64,000 nt of DNA from Rutidosis leptorrhynchoides (GCF_046630445.1 NC_092341.1:293450001-293514000), one strand, 5' to 3'. Numbered from the stretch's first letter, positions 35,463-48,600 are shown. Numbers and translations: made by a program. Notes: a model not told the origin generated them from the sequence alone.

Positions 35463-38400
35463 TGTAATGACCCTGACTTTACCAACGTTAATTAATAATT
35501 ATTATTATTAATACTTTTGATTATACGAACGTATGCTATTACATTTACTTGTTGCCATGATTAACCGTACATGACTTTTGATGGCCCGAAACGTCTTTGT
35601 GACACGCGAAACTTTTACGAATAATATTCCAGAATATTATTTGCATTCATGATTAGTTTTATTAATCATTTTAATTAATTATGACTACTAGTTAATTACT
35701 TGGGCTCTTATTGGATTTATCTGTTAACTAATTGAACTTGGGCCTTTATTAGTGTTATGGACTCATGATGTTGGACTTATAAGCCCACCCTACATCCTAA
35801 TGGACTACTAGAAGCCCAAATTTAGGCTAGTAACTTGTTAATATAAACCTTGGAATAACTAGATTAAACTAATAATAAACACTTACAAGCATGCTAATGA
35901 TATTCCCTCATGCACTTAACTTTTCCCATTCCACACAAAACACCACACCCCATGCAAGAATATAGCATGTTGACCACCCCATTGGTGAGGGAACCTCACG
36001 GTCTAAATGGCCTTGGAGGTTGTTTTTGTTTCAAACTTTGACTACTTAACTACTAGCATGCTACCTCCTCACTTTTACACACACAATACTTGCATTTTCC
36101 TCTCAACTTTCTCTCCATTCTTGTGAGTAATTTGAGCTTTCTTCTCTCCTTCTCTTCTTGCAAAAACCGTAACATATACTCCCTATATCATCATCATTGT
36201 TTGTTGTTTAATTGTTCTTGTTATGGTTTACTTACTTGTCTTGTTAGTTATTACTTACTTGTTGTTGTTAATTACTAGTTACAAGAATCAAACTTCCTAG
36301 TTTGATTCTTCATTTATCTTGTTCATAACAAGAATATGCAAGAACTAAACTTCCTAGTTTATGTTCTACATCTAATGCCTTGAAAGATTAAAGTTCATGG
36401 GTTGTACAAATCATTACTTGAATGCATGTTAGTAAACTTAAAAGTTTACTTTCTAAAGATCAAGACTTAGGTTTGCATCTTTAAAAGTATGAAACCCATG
36501 AACTTACTACTTGTGTAATTAGTTTATTTCTTCATTTGTTCATGTATTAAAATCGTGATTTTGGTTGTAGATGGTCAAGTGTTACAAGTTAACTTTGATC
36601 TCATTTATCTTGAACTAAAGATTAACTTTAAAAGGTTCAAGAACATAAAAAATTACTTAATAACTTTTGGGTCTTGGGTCTTCAAGATCAAACTAACCAC
36701 TTAAGATCTTGATTAGTTAGTTTATTTTCGAGTTTGTAGTACAATATTACTTTTCTAATTCATGCATGTGTTGAATCTATGATCTTGATGCAACTTTGGT
36801 TCATCAAACTTCATACAACTCTTATGTGAGTTGTGCTTCATATCATAGACTTACACTAGTGTTATGATGGTTAAATCTTGGTTAAGATGATGCAAACACA
36901 TCAATGAGTTGTACACTTGAAGCTATATGCATCAAGGATGAGAACCATGATGAACATCAAGCACCAAGACCACCGGAACTCACTTTTAACTTCATGTCTT
37001 CTGTTTACAGCCCTCTGTCCTACTGTTTCTGTAACATACCAGTGGACCTGGGCTACTGAGACATTTATTTTCAAATAGATCTTTTCGAGTAGATAACTTT
37101 TCATATAAGACTTGTCTTAATCCGAGTTACGGTTTAGAATCTATGGCCCTCCGAGCGTCACTATGTCCATTTATTTTTCTGTTTTCTGTTTATAGTTTCT
37201 GTTTTTCTGGTTTCTGTAACAGACCAGTACACCTGGGCTACTGTAACCTTTATTTTCAGATAGCTCCGTTCGTGTAGATAACTTTTCATATAGGACTCGT
37301 CTTAATCCGAGTTACGGTTTAGGATTTATGGCCCTCCGATCGTCACTATGTCCTTTTAACGTTGTGTAGAAATTTCTGACCTACTCGCACTTAGACCGTC
37401 GCCACGGTCAAACGAAGACGATTTTGCTTCTGTAAACTTTACCACACTTAAAGGACTCGTATACGGAGCCATGGCCACTGGTCTCACCTTATTTCAGTAG
37501 GTGTAGAGGCCGTGGTGACTGACCGAACTCAGCCTTTGTTTTAAACTACTTTCATGAACGAAACTTACTTTACGCTTTTTGTTTGATGATGAATGATGAT
37601 GACCCTTAAGACCTTATTTACATGATTTTAAACCTTTTGGGATGATTTACTGACTTAGTACTATTTGACTTAGGTTGAGGACCTTCGGACCGATTACTTG
37701 CACACCTTTCCGAACCGACTTTACGACTACATTATCATTGTGAGTTATAGCATCCCTTTTTACTTTAACTATTTGGGACTGAGAATACATGCACGTTTTA
37801 TGTTTTAAATACTAGGAACGAGTACTTAAAAACTTATATATGTGTGGGTTATACAACGGCATAAACATTCCCTTTAGCTCGGTAACGTTTAGTCATTGGT
37901 TTTTGAACCGGTGAACGCGAATCTTAGATATGGATCCATAGGGTTTGACACCCCCACTCGGGCTAGTCGCGCTAGCATTTAATGAGTGATTAATACTTCG
38001 TAATCATACGCACTTGCCAAGTGTACTTTCAGGGGGTATAAACGTTAAGTTAGTTACCAAGTGCCCACGGTTAACATATACTTTATCATACTTTTTTGAA
38101 ACGCTCTTTGTAGCACTGAAATCTCGTGGCCTACCTTACTTACTGTTATACTTAAACTATAGCTCACCAACCTTTGTGTTGACGTTTTTAAGCATGTTTT
38201 TCTCAGGTGCTTGAGGTTAGCTTCCGCTGTGTACTAGTCGTGCTGTAGACACCCGCTGCTTCGAGTTGTCATCGCATGAACTACTTTACCTTGCATTCAA
38301 ACTTTAGTACTTTTGAACTATGACTTGTAACGACCATTGTGGTCACATACACTTATTATTTGCTTCTACTTAGTGAAGCATGCTTTTGAAATGTAAAACA

Positions 38401-38531
38401 TTTGATGTCGGTTATGACGTCACCTTTTTAATCGTGAATGCAACTCCTTTTATTACAGCATATAGTACTTAACCTTGTAATGATCCTGTTGTTGATGATT
38501 TGTACACGATGGTTTTGTACGGGGCATCACA
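35463..38531 (+). repeat. 5' LTR of element 3
   Basis: 3069 bp from TGTAATGACCCTGAC to GGGGCATCACA. CT-rich leader-like sequence (CTCTCAACTTTCTCTCC) lies near 36100, and a TTTTTCTCAGG acceptor-like site near 38197-38207. An internal tandem duplication is at 37023-37353. It is much longer than typical LTRs, like those of elements 1 and 4. Confidence 0.9.
37023..37353. repeat. Tandem duplication in element 3 LTR, period 184 bp
   Basis: Unit 1 at 37023-37168 and unit 2 at 37207-37353 share CTGTAACA.ACCAGT, ACCTGGGCTACTG, GTAGATAACTTTTCATATA and ATGGCCCTCCGA.CGTCACTA, with perhaps 85-90% identity. A spacer of about 38 bp rich in TTCTGTTT separates them. The corresponding 3' LTR region is outside the window. 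Confidence 0.85.
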
Positions 38532-38533
38532 TT

Positions 38534-38550
38534 TGGTATCAGAGCGTTGG
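38534..38550 (+). other. Primer binding site of element 3
   Basis: TGGTATCAGAGCGTTGG begins two bases after the LTR end, identical to that of element 2. It matches the plant initiator-Met tRNA 3' end. Confidence 0.9.
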
Positions 38551-38869
38551 TTGTAGGGAATTAGGTTGCATTAGTGAGTCTAAGACCGACCCGAGTAGGA
38601 TTCACTAATAGGACTAATCTACAACTTGCTAGTTTACTTGTTTCCGCTGAACTTACTGCATGCTGCTGCTTACTGTTACAGCTATATGCCGTATGCCACT
38701 ACATGATTTCACTACTGCATGCTATTACTTGCTTTCGATTGCATGCTACTTTCGTACGATTTGCTGTTATTGCCGTGCTACTTATTGTTATACATGATTT
38801 AAACTGTTGGCCTAATACGTGCTTGCTTTATGACTTACTGACATGGAAAATTTATTTTTCCTTGTTCAG

Positions 38870-39790
38870 ATGTCGGATGTACCACCTGCTAGCATTTTGG
38901 GTAGTTTAGACTCTTCAGCTACTCCACCTATCACCGTTGCCGATCCACCGATCCCAATACGCACGAGTGACCCCGACGCATCATCTTCCGGGACTAGCAG
39001 CCAGCTGCCTGCACCAGTGGCTACTTCTGATGGACACATGGGCCCTACGGAGATTCCAGCTCCGTCTACTACTGGACCCTCGGGGTCACAGCCCCACATC
39101 GGTGGTGTTGTGATCCCCGCGGAGTTCGGGGAAGGGCCATTCCGTAACCATATGTGCATGCCGTGCCGACGCACTCCAGATGGACGTTTAGTACCGATTC
39201 TGCCAGGCAGACACAGAGAGATGTTGGCCGACTTCGGACTGCCAGTTCAGCCACCTATGCCACCACCACATGATTCGAATGACTCATCACCTGCCGAATC
39301 TTCATCAGATGATTCTTCATCAGACTCCAGTGATGATGAGGACCCTGCTGATATACCTATTCAGGCACCCTCCACCCCGCCGAAGAAGCGGTACCGTCCT
39401 GATGGCACCGTCATTCCAGGGGTGAATGGAGGTCGTGCTTTCACTGACGCTTTTAGTCGACGTCGGAGGGTTACTGCCCGTAAGCGGCTCGTGCCGTACC
39501 CTGCCGACCCGCACATACGTAAGACACCTCGTTATGTGCTGACTATTTCTGGAGCCGGGACATCTGCACCCCGTTTCATGCGGTCTGCACCACCCGCTCC
39601 GCCAGCACCATCTGCTCCACCGGCCCCACCTGCACCACCGGCCTCACCGGCACCACCAGCACCGCCCGCCCCACCAGCTCCCACTGTCGAGGAATTGACA
39701 AGGGAGGTGGAGATTCTCCAAGCTCGGGTTACTAGGCTCGAGGAGCAGTTGGCTCAGGTTTTGGACATCCTACACCCACCTTCACCGTAG
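38870..39790 (+). CDS. Extra ORF between PBS and gag in element 3 (unknown function)
   Basis: An uninterrupted frame of 306 codons from ATG at 38870, although the downstream gag-pol has five stops. The upstream in-frame ATG at 38843 is less likely because the bases before 38870 (TTGTTCAG) look like a splice acceptor. Order: Ser/Thr/Pro-rich N-terminus; a short conserved-looking block with CMPCRR and GRLVPILPGRHREMLADFG; an acidic Ser/Asp run (SSDDSSSDSSDDEDP); a basic stretch (RRRRVTARKRL); an Ala/Pro linker of APPAPP repeats; and a C-terminal helix with heptad spacing (EELTREVEILQARVTRLEEQ) likely to form a coiled coil. No protease, RT, integrase, zinc knuckle or membrane segment is visible. 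GC content is clearly higher than in the surroundings. I do not recognise the family. The acidic and basic tracts suggest an oligomeric nucleic-acid- or chromatin-associated accessory protein, but that is inference. Confidence 0.7.
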   Translation: MSDVPPASILGSLDSSATPPITVADPPIPIRTSDPDASSSGTSSQLPAPVATSDGHMGPTEIPAPSTTGPSGSQPHIGGVVIPAEFGEGPFRNHMCMPCRRTPDGRLVPILPGRHREMLADFGLPVQPPMPPPHDSNDSSPAESSSDDSSSDSSDDEDPADIPIQAPSTPPKKRYRPDGTVIPGVNGGRAFTDAFSRRRRVTARKRLVPYPADPHIRKTPRYVLTISGAGTSAPRFMRSAPPAPPAPSAPPAPPAPPASPAPPAPPAPPAPTVEELTREVEILQARVTRLEEQLAQVLDILHPPSP

Positions 39791-40085
39791 GACTTTTGTA
39801 TTAGATTTCATGATGTAATCTAGTTGTAGCTTCTTGTATTATTTATGTATTGTAAGAACTTATGCGAATGTATGAAACTTATTATTAATGAATGGAACCT
39901 TGCGTTATTTAACTCTTGCACGATGTTCTATTTGCATTACTGTACGATGATTCTATGGTATTTGTACCTAGATGCGTTATTTAATAACATGTGATGTTTT
40001 GATTCCATGTTGGTTACTATATACTATATCATTACTACTTGAATACTGGATTTTGACTTGGGTCAAAATTTTTGTTTAGAACATC
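39791..40085 (+). other. Spacer between extra ORF and gag
   Basis: A 295-bp AT-rich spacer with no ORF. Near the end, GACTTGGGTCAAAATTTTTG precedes TTTAGAACATC and the gag ATG. No ribosome-reentry structure is obvious; gag would need a separate or spliced mRNA, or reinitiation. Confidence 0.5.
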
Positions 40086-43000
40086 ATGGCTAACGGTCGA
40101 TCCACACCTACTGCTGCTCAAATTGAAGAGATGATCCAAGAACGTGTCGCCGCAGCCCTAGCTGAAAGAAATCTCCAAGCTCCACCGCCGCCACCACCGG
40201 TTATCCCACCCGTTCGAAATGGGTGTACTTACAAGGAATTCCAGAGCTGCAAACCACATAACTTCAGTGGAACCGAGGGACCAGTTGGTCTCACCAGATG
40301 GTTCGAGAAACTTGAATCAGTATTCCGAGTTAGCAACTGTTCGGAGAACAATAAGACCAAGTTTGCTTCGTGCACGCTATCTGACGGCACGCTAACGTGG
40401 TGGAACACGTTAGCTCAAGCGAAAGGTATCGATGAGGCGTATGCTACGCCATGGGAGGAATTCAAAGCGGCTATGATTGATGAGTATTGTCCGAGAACCA
40501 AAATACAAAAGATGGAAATGGAATTCATGCAGTTAAAGGCCGATGGGAACGACCTTGATGGTTACAACAGGAGATTTTTGGAACTAGCTCTTATGTGTCC
40601 GACAATGGTCACTCCGGAATTCAAGCGTATGGAGAGATACTTCTGGGGACTCCCTAAGTCCATCAAAGGAAACGTCACATCATCCAAACCACCGAATGTT
40701 CCCGAAGCAATGCGCATGGCGCATACCCTCATGAATCAGATTCTCATTGATGAGCTGGAGAAGGCTAAGTTTGAAGCTGAAAGTAGTGAAAAGCGAAAGT
40801 GGGATAATAATAACAACAACAACAACAATAGGGGGAGAACCTATGATCAGACCCCCGCTAAGAGACACAACAACGGTGGAAATCCCAACCCCGGCACAAG
40901 CTCCAACCCGAACTACAAAGGTACCCTACCGCAATGCAAGAGGTGTTACAAACACCACACTGGGTATTGTAATGTGGTTTGTGAGAATTGCCAACGGTCT
41001 GGACATATAGGCAAGGATTGCAAGGTCACAACTTTGAATGCAAGGGCGAACCCCACCTGGCCGAAGAAGTGTTACGGATGTGGAAAGACGGGTCACTTCA
41101 GGAATGAGTGTCCCGACAAGCGAAAAGACGGCGGACCACCGCGAGGTAGAGCTTTTAATGTTAATGCAAGGGATGCACGCGAGAACCCCAACTTGGTGAC
41201 AGGTATATTCACTATCAATAATCTTTTAGCTTCTGTCCTATTTGATACTGGTGCCGATAGAAGTTATGTATGTAGACACTTTTGTGATAAGATAAATTGG
41301 TCGTTAGTCCCTTTAAAAGAATGTATGCTTGTCGAGGTAGCCAACGGTAAACTTGAAAAGGTTGACCAAATTGGCCGAGGAGCTATTATTAATATAGCTG
41401 GTATGAACTTCGAAATTGACTTGATACCTATCAAACTGGGAAGTTTTGACGTGATCGTCGGTATGGATTGGTTGACCAAAGTAAGGGCCGATATTATTTG
41501 TGGAGATAAAGCTCTTCGTATACCACAAAGAGATGGCGAGCCACTGGTTATCTATGGGGAGAGATGTACGTCGAAGCTGAACCTCATTAGTTGCGTGAAA
41601 GCACAAAAGATTATGAAGAAGGGACGTTTTGCTGTCCTAGCACACGTGAAAACGGTAGAAACCGAGGTAAAGAGTGTGAACGACGTACGGATTGTGAACG
41701 AGTTTCCTGATGTCTTTCCAGAGGATTTACCTGGATTACCACCACCAAGGGCAGTGGAATTTTAGATCGATTTAGTGCCAGGAGCTGCACCTGTAGCTCG
41801 CACACCGTACCGACTTGCACCTTCCGAGATGCAAGAGTTACAAAACCAACTACAGGAACTCCTAGATGGAGGGTTTATTCAACCAAGTTATTCGCTGTGG
41901 GGCGCACCTGTTTTGTTTGTGAAGAAGAAGGATGGATCATTCCGTATGTGTATCGACTACTGTGAACTCAACAAATTGACAATCAAGAATCGGTATCCAC
42001 TACCACGAATTGACGATCTTTTCGATCAGCTGCAAGGATCGAGCGTTTACTCTAAGATCGATTTGCGATCCGGTTATCACCAGTTGAGGGTGAAAGAGAG
42101 TGACGTGATGAAGACTGCATTTAGGACTCGCTATGGTCATTATGAGTTTCTCGTGATGCCATTCGGATTAACAAATGCACCTGCCGTGTTCATGGACCTC
42201 ATGAATCGTGTCTGCAAGCCGTACTTGGATAAGTTTGTTATCGTCTTCATAGATGATATCCTCATCTACTTTAAGAGCGAAGAAGAGCATGAACAACACC
42301 TCCGATTAGTGCTTGAACTCTTGAGACAAGAGCAACTATACGCCAAATTCTCTAAGTGTGAATTTTAGTTGAAGGAAGTCCAGTTTTTGGGTCATGTTGT
42401 GAGCGACCAGGGTATCAAAGTTGATCCCGCCAAGATTGAAGCCATCAGCAAGTGGGAAACCCCCACTACTCCAACTCATATTCGCCAATTCCTAGGTCTC
42501 GCCGGGTACTACCGAAGATTCATCGAAGGATTTTCTCTGATTGCGCGTCCTTTGACCGCGCTGACTCACAAGGGCAAGAAGTTCATTTGGGAACCCACAC
42601 ACGAATCAGCATTTCAAACTTTGAAGAAGAAGTTAACCACCGCACCTATCCTATCACTTCCTGAAGGCAGTGACGACTTTGTTGTTTATTGTGATACATC
42701 GAAGAGTGGTTTTGGTTGTGTACTGATGCAACGATCAAAGGTTATTGCCTATGCCTCCTGCCAATTGAAGATTCACGAATGGAACTACACTACTCACGAT
42801 CTCGAACTTGGAGCCGTTGTCTTTGCGCTCAAATTGTGGAGACACTATTTGTATGGAACTAAGAGCACTATCTTCACCGATCACAAGAGTCTCCAGCACA
42901 TCTTCGATCAGAAGCAACTAAATATGAGACAGCATCGATGGATCAAGACACTCAATGACTACGATTGTGAACTCCGTTATCACCCTGGCAAGGCCAATGT

Positions 43001-44528
43001 TGTAGCTGACGCCTTGAGTCAAAAGGAGAGGATGGTACCTCTTCACGTTCGAGCTCTGAACATCACTATCCATTCGAACCTCAACAATCAGATCCGAGTA
43101 GCCCAAGATGAGGCTCTCAAGGAGGAGAATATATCTCATGAACATTTGAACATACTTGTCTCTCGATTCGAGGTTAGGGAGTCTGGACTCCGATGTTATG
43201 CCGGAAGAATTTGGGTGCCACTTTATGGAGATCTACGGAACCTTATACTTGATGAAGCACACAAATCGAGGTATTAGATTCACCCTGGAGCGGGCAAAAT
43301 GTACCACGACCTTAAAGAACAGTATTGGTGGCCGAATCTTAAGAAAGATGTTGCAACTTATGTTGGTAAGTATTTGACTTGCTCGAAGGTTAAAGCCGAG
43401 CATCAGAGGCCCTCTGGATTGCTTCAACAGCTGGAGATCCCACAATGGAAGTGGGAAAGGATCACAATGGATTTCATTACCAAGCTACCAAAGACGGTGG
43501 GCGGATACGATACTATTTGGGTTATTGTTGACCGCCTTACCAAATCTGCACCCTTCCTAGCAATGAAGGAAACTGATACAATGGAAAGACTTGCTCATCT
43601 ATACATCAAGGAGGTTGTATCACGACACGGTGTACCCTTATCGATCATCTCAGATCGCGACCCCCGTTTTGCTTCTAGATTTTGGCGTTCTTTGCAAGAA
43701 GCCATGGGAACTCGTCTTGACATGAGTACTACTTATCATCCTTAGACTGACGGGCAAAGTGAACGAACGATTCAGACGTTGGAGGACATGTTGCGTGCAT
43801 GTGTTATCGATTTCGGCAAGGCCTGGGAAAGGCATTTGCCACTCGCCAAATTTTCTTACAACAACAGTTATCACTCAAGCATTAATGCTGCACCTTTTGA
43901 AGCATTGTATGGCCATAAGTGCCGATCTCCTATTTGTTGGGCCGAAGTAGGCAAAAAGCAAATCACCGGACCCGAGGTAGTCCATGAAACGATGGAGAAG
44001 ATTGCTCAGATTCAAGCTAGGCTTAAGACTGCCCGCGATCGTCAAAAGAGTTATGCCGATCTTAAACGTAAAGACTTTGAATTCAACGTTGGTGATCGTG
44101 TAATGTTGAAGGTTGCACCTTGGTAAGGTGTGATCCGTTTTGGAAAACGTGGAAAGTTAAACTCACGATACATTGGTCCTTTTGAGATCTTGGAACGTGT
44201 TGGACCCGTTGCTTACCGTTTGGATCTACCAGCACAATTAAGCTCAGTTCATCCTACCTTCCACGTGTCAAACTTGAAGAAGTGTCTTGCTGCACCTGAA
44301 CTTATCATACCACTGGAGGAACTTACGATTGATGACAAACTCCACTTTGTGGAAGAACCTGTTAAAATTATGGATAGTGAGATCAAAACTTTGAAACGCA
44401 AAAAGATTCTGATTGTACGAGTACGATGGAATGCCAAACGAGGACCTGAGTTTACTTGGGAACGAGAGGATCAGATGATGCAGAAGTATCCTCACCTTTT
44501 CCCAGCTCCTTCATCTCCTTCAGCTTAA
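40086..44528 (+). pseudogene. Element 3 gag-pol polyprotein with five internal stops
   Basis: Every open segment from ATG at 40086 to the stop at 44526 is in the same frame. The internal stops are at 41763, 42366, 43275, 43743 and 44124, and there is no indel. Domains in order: gag domain (GLTRWFEKLESVFRV near 40290), Asn tract, zinc knuckles (CENCQRSGHIGKDC; CYGCGKTGHFRNEC near 41068-41110), protease (DTGADRSY near 41245), RT (FIDDILIY near 42245), RNase H ([15 protein letters not shown] near 42680, with CDT where element 2 has CDA), integrase (HHCC near 43260-43390; STTYHP then TDGQSE near 43725-43765), and a chromodomain-like tail ([16 protein letters not shown] near 44420). It is a Tekay-like chromovirus close to elements 2 and 4. 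Function is lost by point mutation only. Confidence 0.93.
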
Positions 44529-44564
44529 AATTTCGGGACGAAATTTTCTTTAACAGGTGGGTAA
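44529..44564 (+). other. Pre-LTR polypurine-tract block of element 3
   Basis: TTTCGGGACGAAATTTTCTT, then TAACAGGTGGGTAA directly before TGTAATGACCC. It is the same block that precedes the 3' LTRs of elements 1, 2 and 4, so it is a conserved cis element of this chromovirus group. Confidence 0.8.
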
Positions 44565-45609
44565 TGTAATGACCCTGACTTTACTAAAGTTAATTAATAA
44601 TTATTATTATTAATACTTTTGATTATACGAACGTATGCTATTACATTTACTTGTTGCCATGATTAACCGTACATGACTTTTGATGGCCCGAAACGTCTTT
44701 GTGACACGCGAAACTTTTACGAATAATATTCCAGAATATTATTTACATTCATGATTAGTTTTATTAATCATTTTAATTAATTATGACTACTAGTTAATTA
44801 CTTGGGCTCTTATTGGATTTATCTGTTAACTAATTAAACTTGGGCCTTTATTAGTGTTATGGACTCATGATGTTGGACTTATAAGCCCACCCTACATCCA
44901 AATGGACTACTAGAAGCCCAACTTTAGGCTAGTAACTTGTTAATATAAACCTTGGAATAACTAGATTAAACTAATAATAAACACTTACAAGCATGCTAGT
45001 GATATTCCCTCATGCACTTAACTTTTCCCATTCCACACAAAACACCACACCCCATGCAAGAATCTAGCATGTTGACCACCCCATTGGTGAGGGAACCTCA
45101 CGGCCTAAATGGCCTTGGAGGTTGTTTTTGTTTCAAACTTTGACTACTTAACTACTAGCATGCTACCTCCTCACTTTTACACACACAATACTTGCATTTT
45201 CCTCTCAACTTTCTCTCCATTCTTGTGAGTAATTTGAGCTTTCTTCTCTCCTTCTCTTCTTGCAAAAACCGTAACATATACTCCCTATATCATCATCATT
45301 GTTTGTTGTTTAATTGTTCTTGTTATGGTTTACTTACTTGTCTTGTTAGTTATTACTTACTTGTTGTTGTTAATTACTAGCTACAAGAATCAAACTTCCT
45401 AGTTTGATTCTTCTTTTATCTTGTTCATAACAAGAACATGCAAGAACTAAACTTCCTAGTTTATGTTCTACATCTAATGCCTTGAAAGATTAAAGTTCAT
45501 GGGTTGTACAAATCATTACTTGAATGCATGTTAGTAAACTTAAAAGTTTACTTTCTAAAGATCAAGACTTAGGCTTGCATCTTTAAAAGTATGAAACCCA
45601 TGAACTTAC
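44565..45609 (+). repeat. 3' LTR of element 3, first 1045 bp
   Basis: Aligned base for base with 35463-36507 with roughly ten or so differences (for example ACCAACG/ACTAAAG at the start). It is cut at 45610 by element 4. CTTAC at 45605-45609 would be the target duplication; the rest of the LTR lies beyond the window. Confidence 0.9.
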
Positions 45610-48600
45610 TGAAATGTCCCGTTCTTATTGATTAAAAACGTTTCATATTAATTGATTTCGTTGCGAGGTTTTGACCTCTATATGAGACGTTTTTCAAAGA
45701 CTGCATTCATTTTTAAAACAAACCATAACCTTTATTTCATAAATAAAGGTTTAAAAAGCTTTACGTAGATTATCAAATAATGATAATCTAAAATATCCTG
45801 TTTACACACGACCATTACATAATGGTTTACAATACAAATATGTTACATCGAAATCAGTTTCTTGAATGCAGTTTTTACACAATATCATACAAACATGGAC
45901 TCCAAATCTTGTCCTTATTTTAGTATGCAACAGCGGAAGCTCTTAGTATTCACATGGGAATAAACATGCTTTAAACGTCAACAAAAATGTTGGTGAGTTA
46001 TAGGTTTAACCTATATATATCAAATCGTAACAATAGACCACAAGATTTCATGTTTCAATACACATCCCATACATTGAGATAAAAATCATTCATATGGTGA
46101 ACACCTGGTAATCGACATTAACAAGATGCATATATAAGAATATCCCCATCATTCCGGGACACCCTTCGGATATGAGATAAATTTCGAAGTACTAAAGCAT
46201 CCGGTACTTTGCATGGGGTTTGTTAGGCCCAATAGATCTATCTTTAGGATTCGCGTCAATTAGGGTGTCTGTTCCCTAATTCTTAGATTACCAGACTTAA
46301 TAAAAAGGGGCATATTCGATTTCGATAATTCAACCATAGAATGTAGTTTCACGTACTTGTGTCTATTTTGTAAATCATTTATAAAACCTGCATGTATTCT
46401 CATCCCAAAAATATTAGATTTTAAAAGTGGGACTATAACTCACTTTCACATATTTTTTTACTTCGTCGGGAAGTAAGACTTGGCCACTGGTTGATTCACG
46501 AACCTATAACAATATATACATATATATCAAAGTATGTTCAAAATATATTTACAACACTTTTAATATATTTTGATGTTTTAAGTTTATTAAGTCAGCTGTC
46601 CTCGTTAGTAACCTACAACTAGTTATCCACAGTTAGATGTACAGAAATAAATCGATAAATATTATCTTGAATCAATCCATGACCCAGTGTATACGTATCT
46701 CAGTATTGATCACAACTCAAACTATATATATTTTGGAATCAACCTCAACCCTGTATAGCTAACTCCAACATTCACATATAGAGTGTCTATGGTTGTTCCG
46801 AAATATATATAGATGTGTCGACATGATAGGTCGAAACATTGTATACGTGTCTATGGTATCTCAAGATTACATAATATACAATACAAGTTGATTAAGTTAT
46901 GGTTGGAATAGATTTGTTACCAATTTTCACGTAGCTAAAATGAGAAAAATTATCCAATCTTGTTTTACCCATAACTTCTTCATTTTAAATCCGTTTTGAG
47001 TGAATCAAATTGATATGGTTTCATATTGAACTCTATTTTATGAATCTAGACAGAAAAAGTATAGGTTTATAGTCGGAAAAATAAGTTACAAGTCGTTTTT
47101 GTAAAGGTAGTCATTTCAGTCGAAAGAACGACGTCTAGATGACCATTTTAGAAAACATACTTCCACTTTGAGTTTAACCATAATTTTTGGATATAGTTTC
47201 ATGTTCATAATAAAAATCATTTTCCCAGAATAACAACTTTTAAATCAAAGTTTATCATAGTTTTTTAATTAACTAACCCAAAACAGCCCGCGGTGTTACT
47301 ATGACGGCGTAAATCCGGTTTTACGGTGTTTTTCGTGTTTCCAGGTTTTAAATCATTAAGTTAGCATATCATATAGATATAGAACATGTGTTTAGTTGAT
47401 TTTAAAAGTCAAGTTAGAAGGATTAACTTTTATTTGCGAACAAGTTTAGAATTAACTAAACTATGTTCTAGTGATTACAAGTTTAAACCTTCGAATAAGA
47501 TAGCTTTATATATATTAATCGAATGATGTTATGAACATCATTACTACCTCAAGTTCCTTGGATAAACCTACTAGAAATGAGAAAAATATATCTAGCTTCA
47601 AAGGATCCTTGGATGGCTTGAAAGTCCTTGAAGCAGAATCATGACACGAAAACAATTTCAAGTAAGATTTCCACTCGAAATAAGATTGTTATAGTTATAG
47701 AAATTGAATTAAAGTTTGAATATGATTATTACCTTGTATTAGAAATATAACCTATTGTAAGTAACAAAGGTTTCTTGATCTTGGATAATTACTTGGAATG
47801 GATTTAGAAAATTTGGAAGTAAACTTGCAATTTTGGAAGTATTCTTGATTTTATGAAACTAGAACTTTTAGAATTTATGAAGAACACTTAGAACTTGAAG
47901 ATAGAACTTGAGATAGATCAATTAGATGAAGAAAATTGAAGAATTAAAGTGTTTGTAGGTGTTTTTGGTCGTTGGTGTATGGATTAGATATAAAGGATAT
48001 GTAATTTTGTTTTCATGTAAATAAGTCATGAATGATTACTCATATTTTTGTAATTTTATGACATATTTCATGCTAGTTGCCAGATGATGGTTCCCACATA
48101 TGTTAGGTAACTCACATGGGCTGCTAAGAGCTGATCATTGGAGTGTATATACCAATAGTACATACATCTAAAAGCTGTGTATTGTACTAGTACGAATACG
48201 GGTGCATACGAGTAGAATTGTTGATGAAACTGAACGAGGATGTAATTGTAAGAATTTTTGTTAAGTAGAAGTATTTTAATAAGTGTCTTGAAGTCTTTCA
48301 AAAGTGTATGAATACATATTAAAACACTGCATGTATATACATTTTAACTAAGTCGTTAAGTCATCGTTAGTCGTTACATGTAAACGTTGTTTTGAAGCCT
48401 TTAAGTTAACGATCTTGTTGCATGTTGTTAACCCATTGTTTATTATAACAAATGAGATGTTAAATTGTTATATTATCATGATATTATGATATATAATATA
48501 TCTTATTATGATATATATACAGTTAAATGTCGTTACAACGATAATCGTTACATATATGTCTCGTTTCGAAATCATTAAGTTAGTAGTCTTATTTTTACAT

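Larger units (their letters stand above)
35463..45609 (+). mobile_element. Element 3: chromovirus with an extra pre-gag ORF (3' LTR interrupted)
   Basis: 5' LTR 35463-38531, PBS at 38534, extra ORF 38870-39790, gag-pol 40086-44528, pre-LTR block, then the first 1045 bp of the 3' LTR up to 45609, where element 4 begins. The frame of gag-pol is intact in register but has five stops. LTR portions that can be compared (35463-36507 with 44565-45609) differ at only a small number of sites. It sits in the leader of the copia element. Confidence 0.92.

Noticed and set aside
36090..36278. 62-codon Leu/Ser/Tyr-rich ORF, identical in both LTRs of element 3 (also 45192-45380)
   Set aside because: Identity follows from LTR duplication. 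It overlaps the CT-rich leader and has no independent sign of coding, though a leader peptide cannot be excluded.
38866..39254. Antisense frames opposite the extra ORF of element 3
   Set aside because: They are open because of the GC- and Pro/Ser-rich sense frame; the sense frame is longer, has a plausible start context and a coiled coil.
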